This document shows positions 15,354 to 16,115 of a stretch of 16,115 bases of DNA, in pieces. Position 1 is the stretch's first letter. Each line of letters begins with the position of its first letter. Location of the stretch: positions 1 through 16,115 of the forward strand of contig JADGJA010000521.1 in NCBI GenBank assembly GCA_027596035.1, read 5' to 3'. The notes under the pieces are model-generated. The model was not told the DNA's origin, did not search any database, and worked only from the letters and a program-made list of their open reading frames with translations. Source of the stretch: Thoreauomyces humboldtii. Its lineage: Eukaryota > Chytridiomycota > Chytridiomycetes > Spizellomycetales > Powellomycetaceae. Both the position numbers and the translations under genes were made by a program.

Positions 15354-15390
15354 GTGGATGCGAGGCAGAGATGGATGCGAGGCAGAGAGG
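15354..15390. repeat. 17-bp tandem duplication in the leader
   Basis: TGGATGCGAGGCAGAGA occurs twice in a row near 15356-15389, in the presumed 5' leader of the minus-strand array gene. Confidence 0.8.
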
Positions 15391-15513
15391 GGAAGGGAGA
15401 TAGGAGTCCTTGCCCTGGGAATGTGGTGGAGGGTGGTGGGTGTTGGAAGGTAGATTGAGAAAATGTGGATTGTGCAAACAGGTGAGGTGAAGTTCCAACG
15501 CGGTCGGGTTGCA

Positions 15514-15520
15514 CTTTATA
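15514..15520 (-). promoter_or_regulatory. TATA box of the minus-strand array gene
   Basis: TATAAAG on the minus strand is followed by a C/T/A-rich leader (CACCTCACC, TTTTCTCAATC, CTTCCAACACCC). No ATG occurs on that strand between here and 15166, a span of about 350 nt, so the first usable start codon is the one in the distal 180-bp block. Confidence 0.6.
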
Positions 15521-15524
15521 CCTA

Positions 15525-15900
15525 GGTAACGCGGTCGGTTATACCTAGGCAACGCGCACCTCGGTCGGTACACGGGCGCGGGTGTTCAGCGACGGCGGGG
15601 GGGAATGCCGTCCACTGCCAGGACCCTGTAAACTGCTAGCAACACGGTTCCGCAGCAGGAGGTTTGCCCTCCCCACTGGGACGCGTGTGTTCTTACGTGT
15701 GCCGTGTGGTTGGTAAGCCACAGAAGAAGCAGTAAAGCACACGCCTGCCTCGCGTAAGCTTTGCTTACGCGTTCTCCCATCCACACCTATAGCTCATACA
15801 CAGTAAGTGTCATGTTACCTCAGCCGCAGGAAAAGACTGGTCAGGTTCCAAAGGCGGTTGTATCGCTTTGAGCTGGGCTTACTTGCTAGGTGGACTCCGG
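15525..15900. other. Upstream and intergenic DNA, no supported gene
   Basis: Contains two 'tacctagg(t/c)aacgcg' repeats (15519 and 15542), a G-run near 15597, motifs shared with the left end of the window, and the palindrome at 15751. Minus-strand frames of 66-105 codons overlap the array-gene promoter and lack protein character. Confidence 0.4.
15751..15771. repeat. 21-bp perfect palindrome
   Basis: Arms CGCGTAAGC and GCTTACGCG are separated by TTT. A short hairpin or symmetrical protein-binding site is possible. It carries a GTAAGC on both strands. Confidence 0.85.
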
Positions 15901-16047
15901 TTACGGTTCGTTTGATGGCGAAATGACCTGTCGGAACTGGTCTCCATTGCCGGCGACAGGAATTGTTATGTGAGGTGACACGTAACCGGTATGACCTTCG
16001 TTATCAAACCGGTACGGTCCGTTCCCTGTGTGTTGGTCCTGAGTCAT
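15901..16047 (-). CDS. Small protein-like reading frame or first exon (48 aa)
   Basis: ATG 16047 opens MTQDQHTGNGPYRFDNEGHT followed by GYVSPHITIPVAGNGDQFRQ and VISPSNEP, with a stop at 15901-15903. The composition is that of a disordered N-terminus of a real protein. The frame could continue by splicing (GTAACC at the stop, or a GTAAGC donor near 15875). No family is recognised and the 5' region runs off the window. Confidence 0.3.
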   Translation of the reverse strand: MTQDQHTGNGPYRFDNEGHTGYVSPHITIPVAGNGDQFRQVISPSNEP

Positions 16048-16115
16048 TCATTCCGGCTGTACAGTGTTATGTCGACGATCCTTCAGGCTCAAGCCGCTCA
16101 ACGAGGAATTGACCC

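Overview
The window looks like fungal nuclear DNA, probably from a basidiomycete. This rests on short introns (about 60-80 nt) with GTAAGT/GTATGT donors, CTAAC/CTAAT-type branch points and YAG acceptors, on TATA boxes followed by CT-rich leaders, on one charged VVHE-repeat protein of a fungal type, and on long stretches with no bacterial-style operons. The species call is an inference. No rRNA, tRNA, CRISPR or recognisable transposase/reverse transcriptase was found.

Left third (1-4290): a repeat-rich mosaic. A lineage-specific module family (N-terminal MSEDQP leader; body with a 'PP-K-RI-TVPPPI-LNE-YGKRNS-FVPQPIANL-LYG' pattern) occurs as a frameshifted copy (502-1236), a leader-only copy (2259-2528) and a compact intact copy (3858-4280). 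Between them lie two blocks of one ~160-bp satellite (six units, then three units that partly duplicate the first block), an unrelated ~158-bp tandem repeat (three units), and an orphan TATA promoter.

Centre (4293-8760): two convincing genes. One (+, 4293-5408, at least one intron) encodes an acidic VVHE-repeat protein with a CsbD/Hmp1-like C-terminal stretch and a terminal KKRKV nuclear-localisation motif. The other (-, 8760-7816) encodes a single-exon, 314-aa divergent two-fold cyclin. Between them the minus strand shows several exon-like reading frames and introns that I could not join into one sure gene.

8770-11680 is gene-poor, with only low-confidence ORFs. At 11687-12517 a promoter with two CACGTG boxes and a TATA box drives a short gene with two overlapping start codons; its downstream part runs into another copy of the module family, which forms a large inverted repeat with a fourth copy on the opposite strand.

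Right third (12977-15520): the most unusual part. A minus-strand TATA box, an ATG-free leader and an ORF lead into an exact 138-bp tandem array in which each unit is one ~69-nt exon plus one ~69-nt intron. A duplicated 180-bp block follows, then a second array with a 211-bp period whose units carry canonical 78-nt introns and a small hairpin with paired (compensatory) base changes. Both arrays share the donor-side motif AACGTAAGTCTCCCC. I interpret this as one or two minus-strand transcription units that grew by tandem exon-intron duplication. Whether the product is protein or structured RNA cannot be settled from the sequence alone. The last 600 bases hold a 21-bp palindrome and one small minus-strand ORF.
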